Origin: Streptomyces tuirus
GTDB taxonomy: Bacteria > Actinomycetota > Actinomycetes > Streptomycetales > Streptomycetaceae
Length of the DNA: 64,000 nucleotides
Assembly (NCBI RefSeq): GCF_014701095.1
Contig: NZ_AP023439.1
Coordinates: 6,188,001-6,252,000 of the forward strand
Direction: 5' to 3'
Shown in pieces: positions 16,613 through 25,995 of the stretch (positions are counted from its first letter, which is position 1; every line of letters starts with the position of its first letter). A program made the position numbers and the translations under genes. The notes beneath the pieces are model-generated. The model worked only from the letters and a program-made list of their open reading frames with translations. It had not been told where the DNA came from and ran no database searches.

Positions 16613-17206
16613 TCAGCCGACGAACTCGACGTCGGAGGTCAGCCAGCGGCCGTCCTGGTGCACGAGGTCGAGCTGCAGCCGGTAGGTGCGCGCCTCCCCG
16701 TCCGGCACGGCGGTGTTGGTCACCTTGCTGTCGGCGACGACCATCACCCGGGCCGAACGCGCGTCGGACCGCACGATGCCCGCTTCGAGGACCTGGCCCT
16801 CGGACACCGACTTGTTGCCGGCGACGAGCTTGGTCAACTCCGCGGTCTGCGCGGCGAACTGCTTCCTGAAGTCACCGGTCGCGCCCTTCAGCACGTTCTG
16901 GCTGTCCCGGTCGTAGTGCCGGTAGTCGAGCGAGGTGAAGTTCAGCGCCGACTGCCGGGCCGCCGCCAGGATCTCCTGGCGGCGCTGCTCCGCCGCGCGC
17001 TGGTCGTGCGTCTGGAGGCCGAGCCAGACCGCGAGCGCGGTGGTCAGGACCGTCGCGGCGACGAGCCCCGCCGACCGGGCCCTGCGGTGTCCGGCGGACC
17101 GCTCGGTGCGGCGGCCGCTGTCCGTCCGTCCGGCGGCCAGGCGCCGCAGCGGTCGAAGGGCCCGGGTGAGGGAGCCGCCTGTCAGCGGGAGGAGGCCCCC
17201 GCTCAT
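16613..17206 (-). CDS. Mce-associated membrane protein
   Basis: A 197-residue protein with an Arg-rich N-terminus, one TM helix (GLVAATVLTTALAVWLGL, about residues 47-64) and an external domain (RRQEILAAARQSALNFTSLDYRHYDRDSQNVL) homologous in layout to the next gene. The ATG at 17204-17206 overlaps the MceF stop (ATGA), so I prefer this start over in-frame ATG/GTG codons slightly upstream. It is paired with a second Mas protein at the end of the mce operon. Confidence 0.82.
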   Translation of the reverse strand: MSGGLLPLTGGSLTRALRPLRRLAAGRTDSGRRTERSAGHRRARSAGLVAATVLTTALAVWLGLQTHDQRAAEQRRQEILAAARQSALNFTSLDYRHYDRDSQNVLKGATGDFRKQFAAQTAELTKLVAGNKSVSEGQVLEAGIVRSDARSARVMVVADSKVTNTAVPDGEARTYRLQLDLVHQDGRWLTSDVEFVG

Positions 17207-18480
17207 GCCATCGGTCCGACGAGCAGCCATTGCCACGAGTCCTTTCCGAACACGGTCTGTTCGCCGCCCGTCGAGCCGATCTCGACGGGCGTTCCGTCCG
17301 GGCCGGTTGCCGTACCGGTCTCCGGGTCGTACGGGGCGACGTACGCGGCCGGTCCGGCGCCGCCGGAACGGCCGGACGCGCCGGGGGCGTTCTGCGCCCC
17401 GCGCACCGAGGTGCCGCCGCCGCGCGGCGCCGTGCAGCGCGCTTCGGTGTTCGCCGGGCGCGTGCCGGTGTCCGCGGGGTCGCGTCGCCGCGTGCCGTAC
17501 CCCTGGGTGCACGGCGGCGGGTCGTCGGCGTTGAGGACGAGGCCGAAGTGGGTGGTGCCGTCCCCCGGGACGACGGTGTGGCTGCCCGCGACCACCACCG
17601 GGAAGGTGACCAGGGCCTGCTCCACGCCGGGCAGCCGGGCCACGGTGACCTGGCCGCCGCTGATGAGGTTGGCCAGCAGGACCGGCAGATGCGGACGGGT
17701 GGAGCGCAGCAGCGAGTTGACCTCCTGCCCAGCCGGCACCGCGTTGCCGATCAGCCGGCGCAGGTCGCCGTCGCTCGACTTCAACTCCGCGGTGAGCGCC
17801 GCCAGATCGCGGGAGAACGACTTGATGGACGAGCCCTGGTCGGCCTGCGTCTTGAGCACCTTCCGCGAGTCCTCGATCAGCGAGACCGTCTCCGGCAGCG
17901 AGTCGGAGGCCGACTCGACGAGCGCGTTGCCCGAGTCCACCAGCCGGCTCAGGCGGGGCCCCGTGCCGGAGAAGGCCTCGCCCAGCTCGTCGACGGTGAT
18001 GCGCAGGTCCTTCTTGCCGACCGAGGTGACGAGCCGGTCGAGGCTGACGACCATGTCCGTGACGGGCAGCGGCACCCGGGTGTCCTCGCGCGGGATCGCG
18101 CTGCCGTCCAGCAGGTACGGGCCGCCCGAGCGGCGCGGCTGAAGGTCGACGTACTGCTCGCCCACCGCCGAGCGGTTCGCCACCACCGCCAGCGTGTCCG
18201 CCGGGATGCGCGGCGCGCCGTCCTCGATCTCCAGGGCCACCGAGACACCCTCGGAGCCGGACAGCCGCAGCGCGCCGACCCGGCCCACCGGCACCCCGCG
18301 GTAGGTGACCTCCGCGCCACTGAAGATGCCGCCGGAGTCGGAGAAGTCGGCCCGCACGGTGTAGCCGCGGTCGAGGAGGCCGTCCACCAGGCCCGTGTAC
18401 TCGGCGCCGACGTACGACACCCCCACGGCGGTGACGGCGGCGAAGGCGAGCAGCTGGGCCTTGACCGTACGTGTGATCAC
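17203..18480 (-). CDS. MCE family protein (MceF position)
   Basis: A 425-residue exported lipid-transport subunit. An N-terminal TM/anchor (VKAQLLAFAAVTAVGVSYVGAEYTG) is followed by the MlaD/MCE domain (about 35-115: YTVRADFSDSGGIFSGAEVTYRGVPVGRVG) and the MCE helical domain, then a Gly/Pro-rich tail. GTG start overlaps the preceding mce stop (GTGA). It is the sixth mce gene. Mce proteins form hexameric shuttles that carry lipids or sterols from outside the cell to the YrbE permease. The substrate is not predictable from sequence. Confidence 0.9.
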   Translation of the reverse strand: MITRTVKAQLLAFAAVTAVGVSYVGAEYTGLVDGLLDRGYTVRADFSDSGGIFSGAEVTYRGVPVGRVGALRLSGSEGVSVALEIEDGAPRIPADTLAVVANRSAVGEQYVDLQPRRSGGPYLLDGSAIPREDTRVPLPVTDMVVSLDRLVTSVGKKDLRITVDELGEAFSGTGPRLSRLVDSGNALVESASDSLPETVSLIEDSRKVLKTQADQGSSIKSFSRDLAALTAELKSSDGDLRRLIGNAVPAGQEVNSLLRSTRPHLPVLLANLISGGQVTVARLPGVEQALVTFPVVVAGSHTVVPGDGTTHFGLVLNADDPPPCTQGYGTRRRDPADTGTRPANTEARCTAPRGGGTSVRGAQNAPGASGRSGGAGPAAYVAPYDPETGTATGPDGTPVEIGSTGGEQTVFGKDSWQWLLVGPMA

Positions 18481-19802
18481 GGCTGTATCCCCTTCAGCAT
18501 GAGCTCCGCGAGCGCGAGGTCGATCCCCGGCGGGAGGCGGCGCGAGTCGGGCAGGGATCCGTGGGCCGCGGTGCACACCGGCGGGCACAGCGGGCCGGCG
18601 TCCCGGGGCGCCGGGGGTTCGACGGGCGTGTCCGGCACCTCCGGTGCGTCCGGCGGGGCCGTCGGTGAGGGCAGGCCGGGCACCTCGGGAACGCCGGGCA
18701 CATCCGGGAGGTCGGGACGGTCCGGGGCGTCGGGCCCGCCCGAGTCGCCGTCCTTGCCGCCGGGCTTGCCGGCGAGGTTGCCGTAGATGCCCGCCAGGTC
18801 CAGGTCGGCGGTCACATGGAGGTTGACGTAGTCACCCTCGACGGCGTCCACCGCGTTGCGCGGGAACGGGTAGGTGGTGAGCAGTTCGAGCGAGTTGGGC
18901 AGATCGTCGCCCGCCTTGTTGAGCTGCTCCAGGATCGGCCTCAGCTGCCTGAGGTTGGCGACCGTGTCGTCCCGCGAGGCGTTGACGACCCTCGTTCCCG
19001 TCCTGCCCAGCTTCGACAGGGCGGTGAGCATCTTGGTCAGGTCGCGCCGCTGGTCGGCGAGGACCTTCAGCGCGGGCGGCATCGTGTCGACGGCCGTGGC
19101 GATCGTCTTCTTCTCCTTCCCGAGCCGCTTGGCCAGCCGGTCGATGCCCTTGAGCGCGCGGACGATGTCCTCGCGCTGGCCGTCCAGGCCGCCGATGAAC
19201 GTGTTCAGCTCCTTGAGCAGGGACTTCACCCGGTTCTCGCGGCCCTGGAGGGCCTTGTTCAGCTCCACCGTGATCGTCTTGAGCTGGGCGACCCCGCCGC
19301 CGTTCAGGAGTGCGGACAGGGCGGACAGCACCTCCTCGACCTCCGGGTTGCGGCCGCTGCGGGACAGCGGGATCAGGTCGCCGTCGCGCAGCCGTCCGGC
19401 GGGTGCGGTGCCGGCCGGGGCGGACAGTGCCACGTACTTCTCGCCGAGCATGCTGGTCTGCCGCAGTTCGGCGACCGCGTTGCCCGGCAGCTTCACCGAG
19501 TCGGCGACCCGCAGCCGTACGCGCGCGTGCCACCCGTCCAGTTCCACCTTCTCGACGGCGCCCACGGTGACGTTGCCGGCCTTGACCGCCGACTGCGGCA
19601 CCAGGTCGAGCACGTCCCTGAACTCGACCGTGACGTGGTAGGCACGGCCGTCCGCTGCGGCGCCGCCGGGGAGCGGGACGTCGTACCAGCCGTTGAACTC
19701 ACAGCCGGACAGCAGCAGCGTCCCGACCGTCGCCCACGCGACCGCCCCGGCTCTCGTGCGCCCGCCGCTCCTCTGCCCGCCGCTCATGCGTCCGCCGCTC
19801 AT
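18477..19802 (-). CDS. MCE family lipoprotein (MceE/LprK position)
   Basis: A 441-residue lipoprotein. The signal ends in the lipobox LLSGC (Cys34), as expected of MceE/LprK. An MCE domain follows (YHVTVEFRDVLDLVPQSAVKAGNVTVGAVEKVEL) and then a long helical domain rich in Leu/Lys/Arg. The C-terminal 90 residues are a Pro-rich string of PEVP/PDLP/PGVP repeats, similar to the tail of the ECF sigma factor encoded upstream of the operon. The N-terminus has MSGG repeated twice; the first ATG is chosen for the 4-bp overlap with the preceding gene. Confidence 0.9.
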   Translation of the reverse strand: MSGGRMSGGQRSGGRTRAGAVAWATVGTLLLSGCEFNGWYDVPLPGGAAADGRAYHVTVEFRDVLDLVPQSAVKAGNVTVGAVEKVELDGWHARVRLRVADSVKLPGNAVAELRQTSMLGEKYVALSAPAGTAPAGRLRDGDLIPLSRSGRNPEVEEVLSALSALLNGGGVAQLKTITVELNKALQGRENRVKSLLKELNTFIGGLDGQREDIVRALKGIDRLAKRLGKEKKTIATAVDTMPPALKVLADQRRDLTKMLTALSKLGRTGTRVVNASRDDTVANLRQLRPILEQLNKAGDDLPNSLELLTTYPFPRNAVDAVEGDYVNLHVTADLDLAGIYGNLAGKPGGKDGDSGGPDAPDRPDLPDVPGVPEVPGLPSPTAPPDAPEVPDTPVEPPAPRDAGPLCPPVCTAAHGSLPDSRRLPPGIDLALAELMLKGIQP

Positions 19803-20929
19803 GCGTCCGCCTCCAGGAGTCCGCCGAGGGTCCGGTCGACCGAGCCCGTGCTCGGCACCACCGGCACCTTCGGCACCTCGGGCAGGGAGTCGAAGAGCTT
19901 GTCCAGCTCCTCGCAGTCCGGGTTCTTGCCGCCCTCGTCGCCGGTCGTCCTCAGCAGGGAGCACAGCACGTCGGCCGGGTCCTGCGACTGCTGCGCGTTG
20001 TTGCGGGTGTCGAGGGTGCCGGCGGACGGGTTGTAGGCGTTCTGCAGGTTGCCCAGTCCGGTGGGGGCGACCTCCAGCAGCTCCTTCAGTGCGGCCCGTT
20101 GGGTGACCAGCACCTTGGTGACCTTGCTGAGGCCCTTGACGTCCGAGGCCAGGGTCTTCTTGTTCTTCTTCACGAAGTCGGCCACGTCACCGAGCGCCGC
20201 CGCCAGGTACTTCAGCGCCGCCGCCAGGTCCTTGCGCTCCCCGGCCAGCTCACCGGCCACCTTGGCGAGGCTGCCGTTGAACGACCGCACGCTCTTGTCG
20301 TCGGCCGCCAGCGCGGCGGTGAAGACCTGGAGGTTGCGCACGGTGCCGAACAGGTCGCCGCGGCCGTCGGACAGGGTGGTCACCGCCTTGGAGAGGTCAT
20401 CCACCGTCCGGTTCAGGTTCTTGCCCTGCCCTTCGAGGTTGTCCGCGCTCACGCCCAGCAGCCGCGCCAGGGAGCCGTCCTGGTTCGCGCCCTTCGGGCC
20501 GAGCGCCTCGGACGTGCTGTGCAGGCTGTCGAAGACCCGGTCCAGTTCGACCGGTACGGCCGTCCGCGACTCGGGGATGACGTCGCCGTCCCGCAGCACC
20601 GGGCCCTTGCGGTACACCGGCAGCAACTGCACGTAACGGTCGCTGACCACCGAGGAGTTGATGATCGCGGCCTGCGCTCCGGCGGGGACCTCGCGGCCCT
20701 CGTCGTACTCCAGCTCGACCCGCACCCGGCCGCCCTCCGGCGTGATCTTCCTGACCTCGCCGATCCGGACGCCGAGCACACGGACGTCCGAGCCGGGGTA
20801 GATGCCCACGGTGCGCGGGAAGTACGCCGTGACGCGGACGGACCCGGGGCGGGGCCACAGGGCGACGGTGAGCGCGCCGGCGACCGCGAGCGCGGTGAGC
20901 AGCGCGAGAGCCTTCAGGCGCCTGTTCAT
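19799..20929 (-). CDS. MCE family protein (MceD position)
   Basis: A 376-residue exported MCE protein. The N-terminal anchor ALALLTALAVAGALTVAL is followed by the MCE domain (VTAYFPRTVGIYPGSDVRVLGVRIGEVRKI) and a long helical region; it ends with a short SLPEVPKVPVVPS segment. ATG overlaps the upstream MceC stop by 4 bp. Length and layout fit actinobacterial MceD. Confidence 0.9.
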   Translation of the reverse strand: MNRRLKALALLTALAVAGALTVALWPRPGSVRVTAYFPRTVGIYPGSDVRVLGVRIGEVRKITPEGGRVRVELEYDEGREVPAGAQAAIINSSVVSDRYVQLLPVYRKGPVLRDGDVIPESRTAVPVELDRVFDSLHSTSEALGPKGANQDGSLARLLGVSADNLEGQGKNLNRTVDDLSKAVTTLSDGRGDLFGTVRNLQVFTAALAADDKSVRSFNGSLAKVAGELAGERKDLAAALKYLAAALGDVADFVKKNKKTLASDVKGLSKVTKVLVTQRAALKELLEVAPTGLGNLQNAYNPSAGTLDTRNNAQQSQDPADVLCSLLRTTGDEGGKNPDCEELDKLFDSLPEVPKVPVVPSTGSVDRTLGGLLEADA

Positions 20930-22110
20930 GGCGTGCCTCCCGTGCGCGGGGCCACCGGAGCGGCCACCAGGTTCTGGACGTAGGCGTCGAACCAGCGGCC
21001 GTTGCCCAGGGTGTTGGTGAAGACCCGCACGTACGGGGCGAGCAGTGCGACGCTGCGGTCGAGGCTCGCCTGGTTGCGTTCGAGCATCCTGACGAAGGTG
21101 TTCAGTCCCTTGAGCGCGGGCCCGATCTCCGCGCGGTTGTCCTCGACCAGGCCGGAGAGCTGGATGCCGAGCGCGGCGGAGGTCTTGAGCAGCTTGTGGA
21201 TCGCCGTGCGCCGCTTGCTGATCTCCTTGAACAGCTTGTCGCCGTCCTTCACCAGCGCGGAGAAGTCCTCGGTGTGGTCGGACAGCACGCCGGTGACACC
21301 GTTCGCGTGGTCGAGGAGCCCGCGCAGCGCCTTGTCGCGCGAGGCCACCGTCCGGGAGATTTTCGACAGCCCCTTGATGGAGGCGCGTACCTCCTCGGGC
21401 GAGTCCTGGAAGGTGGTGGAGAGGGTGTCCAGCGCCTTCGCGAGCCGTTGCGTGTCGACCTCCTCGGTCGTGGTCGTCAGATCGCTGAACGCCTGCACGA
21501 CGTCGTACGCCGAGACCGTCCGCCGCAGCGGGATCTCGCTGCCCGGCTCCAGCCGGCCGGGCCCTTTCGGGTGCAGGGCGAGGTACTTCGCGCCGAGGAT
21601 CGTCTTCACCCGGATCGAGGCGCCCGTCTGGGAGCCGACCTCCGGATCGCCCTTGACCTTGAACGTCACCTCGACGTGGTCGCCGGCCAGGTCGACCTCC
21701 TCGACCTTGCCGACCTTCACCCCGGCGATCCGCACCTCGTCGCCCGGCTTCAGCCCGCCGGCCTCCGAGAAGGCCGCGCTGTACGTCTCGCCGCCGCCGA
21801 TCAGCGGCAGGCTGTCGGCGTTGAACGCGGCGGCCGTCAGCAGGGCGAGGGCGGTCAGGCCGGCGGCCCCGATCACCACCGGGTTGCGGTCGCGGAACGC
21901 CTTCGGGCGCGGGCGGCGCAGCCGGACGCGCGGCAGCTTCGGCGGCAGGATCCGGACCTTCACCAAGGGCTCGGGGCGACGGGTCCCGGCCTTCGGAGGC
22001 TTGGGGCTCCGGCGCGGCTTCGGCAGCCCCGGCAGCCTCGGCGGCAGGATCCGCACCTTCACCAACGGCTCGGGGCGACGGCGGCGCCGCCGTATGAGGC
22101 GCGGGCTCAT
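20926..22110 (-). CDS. MCE family protein (MceC position) with duplicated N-terminal motif
   Basis: A 394-residue MCE protein. It has an unusual basic cytoplasmic extension of about 75 residues before its TM helix (VVIGAAGLTALALLTAAAF), and within it the motif RRPEPLVKVRILPP(R/K)LP occurs twice (residues 11-27 and 44-60). The MCE domain (YSAAFSEAGGLKPGDEVRIAGVKVGKVEEV) and the helical domain follow. The duplication is visible at DNA level as two 52-bp copies with 3 differences. ATG overlaps the MceB stop by 4 bp. Confidence 0.9.
   Translation of the reverse strand: MSPRLIRRRRRRPEPLVKVRILPPRLPGLPKPRRSPKPPKAGTRRPEPLVKVRILPPKLPRVRLRRPRPKAFRDRNPVVIGAAGLTALALLTAAAFNADSLPLIGGGETYSAAFSEAGGLKPGDEVRIAGVKVGKVEEVDLAGDHVEVTFKVKGDPEVGSQTGASIRVKTILGAKYLALHPKGPGRLEPGSEIPLRRTVSAYDVVQAFSDLTTTTEEVDTQRLAKALDTLSTTFQDSPEEVRASIKGLSKISRTVASRDKALRGLLDHANGVTGVLSDHTEDFSALVKDGDKLFKEISKRRTAIHKLLKTSAALGIQLSGLVEDNRAEIGPALKGLNTFVRMLERNQASLDRSVALLAPYVRVFTNTLGNGRWFDAYVQNLVAAPVAPRTGGTP
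21931..22081 (-). repeat. In-frame 52-bp duplication inside mceC
   Basis: Copies at 21931-21982 and 22030-22081 match at 49 of 52 positions and are offset by 99 bp (33 codons), so the frame is kept. They encode the repeated RRPEPLVKVRILPP motif in the cytoplasmic N-terminus of the MceC protein. Confidence 0.9.
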
Positions 22111-23144
22111 CCGCCGCACCTCGCCCGGGCCACGTGCATCTCGGGAGTGAGCACCTGCTTCGTCTTCGGCAGCACGATCCGGCCGTCGAAGTCGCAGAGG
22201 TAGAAGTTGAACCACGAGCCGTAGGACGCCGTCCCCGTCAGCTCGTTCAGCTTGTTCGGCAGCCGCTTCAGCACGCCCTCCACGGTCCTCTCGTTCCTGT
22301 TCAGCGTTCCGGTGAGATCGGTCAGCCCGGCGATGTCGTCCTTCAGGGCCGGGCGGGCGTCCTCCAGCAGCCCCGAGGTGGCCTCGCTGAGGCTGCCGAT
22401 GCTCACCAGGGACGACCCGATGGGCTTGCGGTCGGCGGACAGCCCGGAGATCACCCGCCGTAGCTGCTTCAGCAGCCCGGAGAAGCGGGCACCGCGCTTG
22501 TCGAGCGTCTCCAGCACGGTGTTGAGGTTGTCGATCACGGAGCCGATCAGCTTGTCGCGGCCCGCGAGCGTGGTGGTGAGCGACGCGGTGTGCGCGAGCA
22601 GGCTGTTGACGGTGCCGCCCTCGCCCTGGAGGGTCTTGATGATCTCGGTGGCGAGCTGGTTGACGTCCTGCGGGCTGAGCGCGGCGAACAGCGGCTTGAA
22701 GCCGTTCAGCAATGCGTTCAGGTCCAGCGCCGGCTGCGTCCGCGACAGCGGGATCGTGCCGCCCGGCCGCAGCCGGGTGCCGGTGCCGACGCCCTCGGTC
22801 AGCGCGATGTACCGCTGCCCGACCAGGTTCCGGTAGCGGACCACCGCCTGCGTGCTGGTGAGCAGCGGGCGCTGCGCCGCCACGGTGAAGCTGACCTCCG
22901 CGAGCGTCCGGTCCTTGATCCGGATGCCCTCGACCTCGCCGACCCGCACCCCGGCCACCCGGATGTCGTCCCCCTCCTCCAGGCCCGTCACATCGCTGAA
23001 CACCGCCCGGTAGGTGTGCTTCCCGGCGAGGGAGACATTGACGATGGTCGCGGCGAGCAGGGCCGTCGCCATGATCGTGACCAGCGCGAACAGGCTGAAC
23101 TTGATCAGCGGCGCGGCTGTCCGGCGTGCTCCGGTCGCCCTCAT
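22107..23144 (-). CDS. MCE family protein (MceB position)
   Basis: A 345-residue exported MCE protein. The TM anchor LIKFSLFALVTIMATALLAATIV (about 13-35) precedes the MCE domain (YRAVFSDVTGLEEGDDIRVAGVRVGEVEGI) and the helical domain; it ends with a conserved-looking GSWFNFYLCDFDGRI segment typical of MceB. ATG overlaps the MceA stop (ATGA). Confidence 0.92.
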   Translation of the reverse strand: MRATGARRTAAPLIKFSLFALVTIMATALLAATIVNVSLAGKHTYRAVFSDVTGLEEGDDIRVAGVRVGEVEGIRIKDRTLAEVSFTVAAQRPLLTSTQAVVRYRNLVGQRYIALTEGVGTGTRLRPGGTIPLSRTQPALDLNALLNGFKPLFAALSPQDVNQLATEIIKTLQGEGGTVNSLLAHTASLTTTLAGRDKLIGSVIDNLNTVLETLDKRGARFSGLLKQLRRVISGLSADRKPIGSSLVSIGSLSEATSGLLEDARPALKDDIAGLTDLTGTLNRNERTVEGVLKRLPNKLNELTGTASYGSWFNFYLCDFDGRIVLPKTKQVLTPEMHVARARCGG

Positions 23145-24400
23145 GCGACGCTCACCGCCGTTCCGCGGGCCAGCGGCCCGAACAGCAGGGTCGTGACGGG
23201 CGGCACCTCGTCGGCGGGCACGCCCAGGGCGGGGGCCACGAGCGAGCCGACGGCCCGCTGCTCGGCGTCGGTGGCGGACACGTGCGTACCTCCGGGCAGG
23301 GCGTCGTCCGAACCGCCGGACGACGTACCGTCGTTGAGCTCGGGTTTCGGGCCGGGCACCGGCGGGCCGGGCAGACCCCGGCAGTCCGGTCCCGACCGCT
23401 CGCCGTAGCGCGGCTCCTCGCCGGGCTCGTACGCGCGCTGGGCCCGCACCACTTCGAGGGTGATCCGCATCCTGCCGCCCCGGAACGCCTCCTCGGAGGC
23501 CTTCTCCTGCCGCACCAGGCCGTCCAGCAGGCACGGGTACTCGGGTGAGTAGCGGGCGAAGAGCGCCAGGGTGGGGCGGGAGACCCGGCCCAGCGTGATC
23601 AGCCGGTCGCCGTTGTCGTCCAGGAAGTCCTCCGTGGTGCCCGCCACGGACGCGGTCGTGCGCAGGGCGGCGGCCAGCCGGTCCTCCTTCTCGACGAGGG
23701 TGCGGCTGGTGGTGACCGTGTTGCGCAGGATCCTCATCAGGTCGGGCGCGGCGTCCCCGTACACCTCGGCGACGTCGGCGAAGCGCGCGATGTCCTCCTT
23801 CAGGGACGGCAGGTGCGGGTTGAGGCGGCGCAGATAGTCCTCGACGCGGGTCAGGTTGTCGCCGATCCGGTCGCCGCGGCCCTCCAGCGCGGTGGCGAAC
23901 GCCGAGAGCGTGGAGTTGAGTTCGCCCGGCTCGACGGTCCGCAGCAGGGGCAGCAGGTCGTTCATCAGCTGCTGCACCTCCATGCCCACCCTGGTGCGGT
24001 CCTGGGTGATGACGTCCCCGGCGCGCAGGGGACGGGCGGCCGCGGAGCCGCGCGGTGCCACGAGGTCGACGTACTTCTCGCCGAACAGCGTCTTGGGCAG
24101 CAGCCGCGCGTGCACGTCCGAGGGGATGGACGCGACGTGCTCCGGGTTGAGCGCGAGGTCGAGCGTGGCCTTCTCGCCGTCCGCGCGCACCGAACGCACC
24201 TCGCCGACCAGCAGCCCGCGCAGCTTGACGTCGGCCCGCGGATCGAGCTGGTTGCCCAGGCTGCCGGCCTCCAGGGTGACGCGCACCACCGGGGTGAACG
24301 CCTGCTGGTAGACAGCCACGGCGAGGGACAGCAGCAGGGCCAGCACGGTGAGGAAGGCGATGCCGTACAACCGCAGTCTGATCACTCTCATCCGGTTCAT
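23141..24400 (-). CDS. MCE family protein (MceA position)
   Basis: A 419-residue exported MCE protein and the first of six. The TM anchor LYGIAFLTVLALLLSLAVAVY is followed by the MCE domain (VRVTLEAGSLGNQLDPRADVKLRGLLVGEVRSV), the helical region and a C-terminal Pro/Gly-rich part. The ATG at 24398-24400 is 5 bp after the YrbE stop. The open frame upstream of it is a shadow of the YrbE genes. Confidence 0.92.
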   Translation of the reverse strand: MNRMRVIRLRLYGIAFLTVLALLLSLAVAVYQQAFTPVVRVTLEAGSLGNQLDPRADVKLRGLLVGEVRSVRADGEKATLDLALNPEHVASIPSDVHARLLPKTLFGEKYVDLVAPRGSAAARPLRAGDVITQDRTRVGMEVQQLMNDLLPLLRTVEPGELNSTLSAFATALEGRGDRIGDNLTRVEDYLRRLNPHLPSLKEDIARFADVAEVYGDAAPDLMRILRNTVTTSRTLVEKEDRLAAALRTTASVAGTTEDFLDDNGDRLITLGRVSRPTLALFARYSPEYPCLLDGLVRQEKASEEAFRGGRMRITLEVVRAQRAYEPGEEPRYGERSGPDCRGLPGPPVPGPKPELNDGTSSGGSDDALPGGTHVSATDAEQRAVGSLVAPALGVPADEVPPVTTLLFGPLARGTAVSVA

Positions 24401-24405
24401 GTGAC

Positions 24406-25221
24406 TCACCCCGCGATCCGTACGGTCGTGCTGGCGCCCCAGATGGCGAGGCTCAGGAAGAAGTCCAGGACATTGATGGCGACGATCGAGGTGCGCACCG
24501 CGCGGCCCACCGCGACGCCGACGCCGGCCGGTCCGCCGCTCGCGTAGTAGCCGTAGTAGCAGTGCACCAGGATGATCAGGACGGCGAAGACGATCACCTT
24601 CCCGAAGGACCAGAGCACGTCCACCGGCGGCAGGTACTGCTGGAAGTAGTGGTCGTAGGTGCCGGCCGACTGCCCGTAGTAGCCGGTGGTGATGGTGCGG
24701 GCGGCCAGATACGAGGACAGCAGCCCGACCACGTACAGCGGGATCACGGCGACGAACCCGGCGATCATCCGCGTGGTCACGAGGAACGGCAGCGAGGGGA
24801 CGCCCATGACTTCCAGGGCGTCGGTCTCCTCGCTGATCCGCATCGCGCCGAGCTGGGCGGTGAAGCCGGCGCCCACCGTCGCGGACAGGGCGAGCCCGGC
24901 CACCAGCGGGGCGATCTCCCGGGTGTTGAAGTACGCCGACAGGAACGCCACGAAGTTGGAGGTGCCGAGCTGGTTGAGGGCCGCGTAGCCCTGCAGGCCG
25001 ACCTCGGTGCCGGTGAAGAACGACAGGAAGGCGATCACACCGACCGTGCCGCCGACGACGGCCAGCGCGCCACGGCCGAAGGTCACCTCGGCGAGCAGGC
25101 GCAGGACCTCCTTCTTGTAGCGGCGCAGCGTACGGCCCGTCCAGGCCAGGGAGCGGCCGTAGAAGGAGAGTTGGGTGCCCAGCTCTTCGAGGGAGCGCAG
25201 GGGGCGGTCGAGGAGTCTCAT
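24406..25221 (-). CDS. MlaE/YrbE family ABC permease (second)
   Basis: A 271-residue integral membrane protein of the MlaE/YrbE family with about five TM segments. The family core is visible as LVAGLALSATVGAGFTAQLGAMRISEETDALEVMGV (the conserved cytoplasmic EE-x-DALxVMG coupling segment). It pairs with the other YrbE protein to form the inner-membrane channel fed by the Mce hexamer. It is separated from the first YrbE gene by 3 bp. Confidence 0.95.
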   Translation of the reverse strand: MRLLDRPLRSLEELGTQLSFYGRSLAWTGRTLRRYKKEVLRLLAEVTFGRGALAVVGGTVGVIAFLSFFTGTEVGLQGYAALNQLGTSNFVAFLSAYFNTREIAPLVAGLALSATVGAGFTAQLGAMRISEETDALEVMGVPSLPFLVTTRMIAGFVAVIPLYVVGLLSSYLAARTITTGYYGQSAGTYDHYFQQYLPPVDVLWSFGKVIVFAVLIILVHCYYGYYASGGPAGVGVAVGRAVRTSIVAINVLDFFLSLAIWGASTTVRIAG

Positions 25222-25224
25222 CGG

Positions 25225-25995
25225 CTAACCCCTCTGGGGGACGACCTGGAAGTACACCGCGGTCATCACGAAGTTCGTCACGAACAGCAACATGAAGGTG
25301 ATCACCACCGACTGGTTCACCGCGTCCCCCACGCCTTTGGGCCCGCCCTTGGCGGTCAGTCCCTTGTACGAGGCGACGATCGCGGCGATCGCCCCGAACA
25401 CCAGCGCCTTCAGCTCGGCCGCCCACAGGTCGGAGAGCTGGGCGAGGGTGGTGAAGGACGCCAGGTACGCGCCGGGCGTGCCGTTCTGGAGGACCACGTT
25501 GAAGAAGTAGCCGCCCGCGACGCCGACCACCGAGACCAGGCCGTTGAGCAGCAGGGCGACCACCATCGACGCCAGCACCCGCGGGACGACGAGGCGGTGG
25601 ATCGGGTCGATGCCCAGCACCTGCATCGCGTCGATCTCCTCGCGGATCTTGCGCGCCCCCAGGTCCGCGCAGATGGCGGTGCCGCCGGCGCCCGCGATCA
25701 GCAGCGCGGTGACGATCGGGGAGGCCTCCCGCAGGACCGCGAGCACCGAGGCGGCACCGGCGAAGGACTGGGCGCCGAGCTGCCGGGTCAGGCTGCCGAT
25801 CTGCAGCGCGATGACCGCGCCGAAGGGGATGGACACGAGCGCGGTGGGAAGGATCGTGACGCTCGCGATGAACCACGCCTGCTGGATGAACTCCCGTAGC
25901 TGGAAAGGGCGGCGGGGCATCGTGCGCAGGACGTCCAGCGCCATCGCGAACAGGCTGCCGGAGTGCCGCAGGGCCCCGGTGGGCGACAGGCTCAT
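25225..25995 (-). CDS. MlaE/YrbE family ABC permease (first)
   Basis: A 256-residue membrane permease. The conserved region LLIAGAGGTAICADLGARKIREEIDAMQVLGIDPIHRLVVPR contains the EE-x-DAMxVLG coupling loop for the ATPase. ATG overlaps the ATPase stop by 4 bp (ATGA). YrbE-Mce systems of actinobacteria import sterols or fatty acids (Mce4 and Mce1 of Mycobacterium). Streptomyces normally has a single mce locus. Confidence 0.95.
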   Translation of the reverse strand: MSLSPTGALRHSGSLFAMALDVLRTMPRRPFQLREFIQQAWFIASVTILPTALVSIPFGAVIALQIGSLTRQLGAQSFAGAASVLAVLREASPIVTALLIAGAGGTAICADLGARKIREEIDAMQVLGIDPIHRLVVPRVLASMVVALLLNGLVSVVGVAGGYFFNVVLQNGTPGAYLASFTTLAQLSDLWAAELKALVFGAIAAIVASYKGLTAKGGPKGVGDAVNQSVVITFMLLFVTNFVMTAVYFQVVPQRG

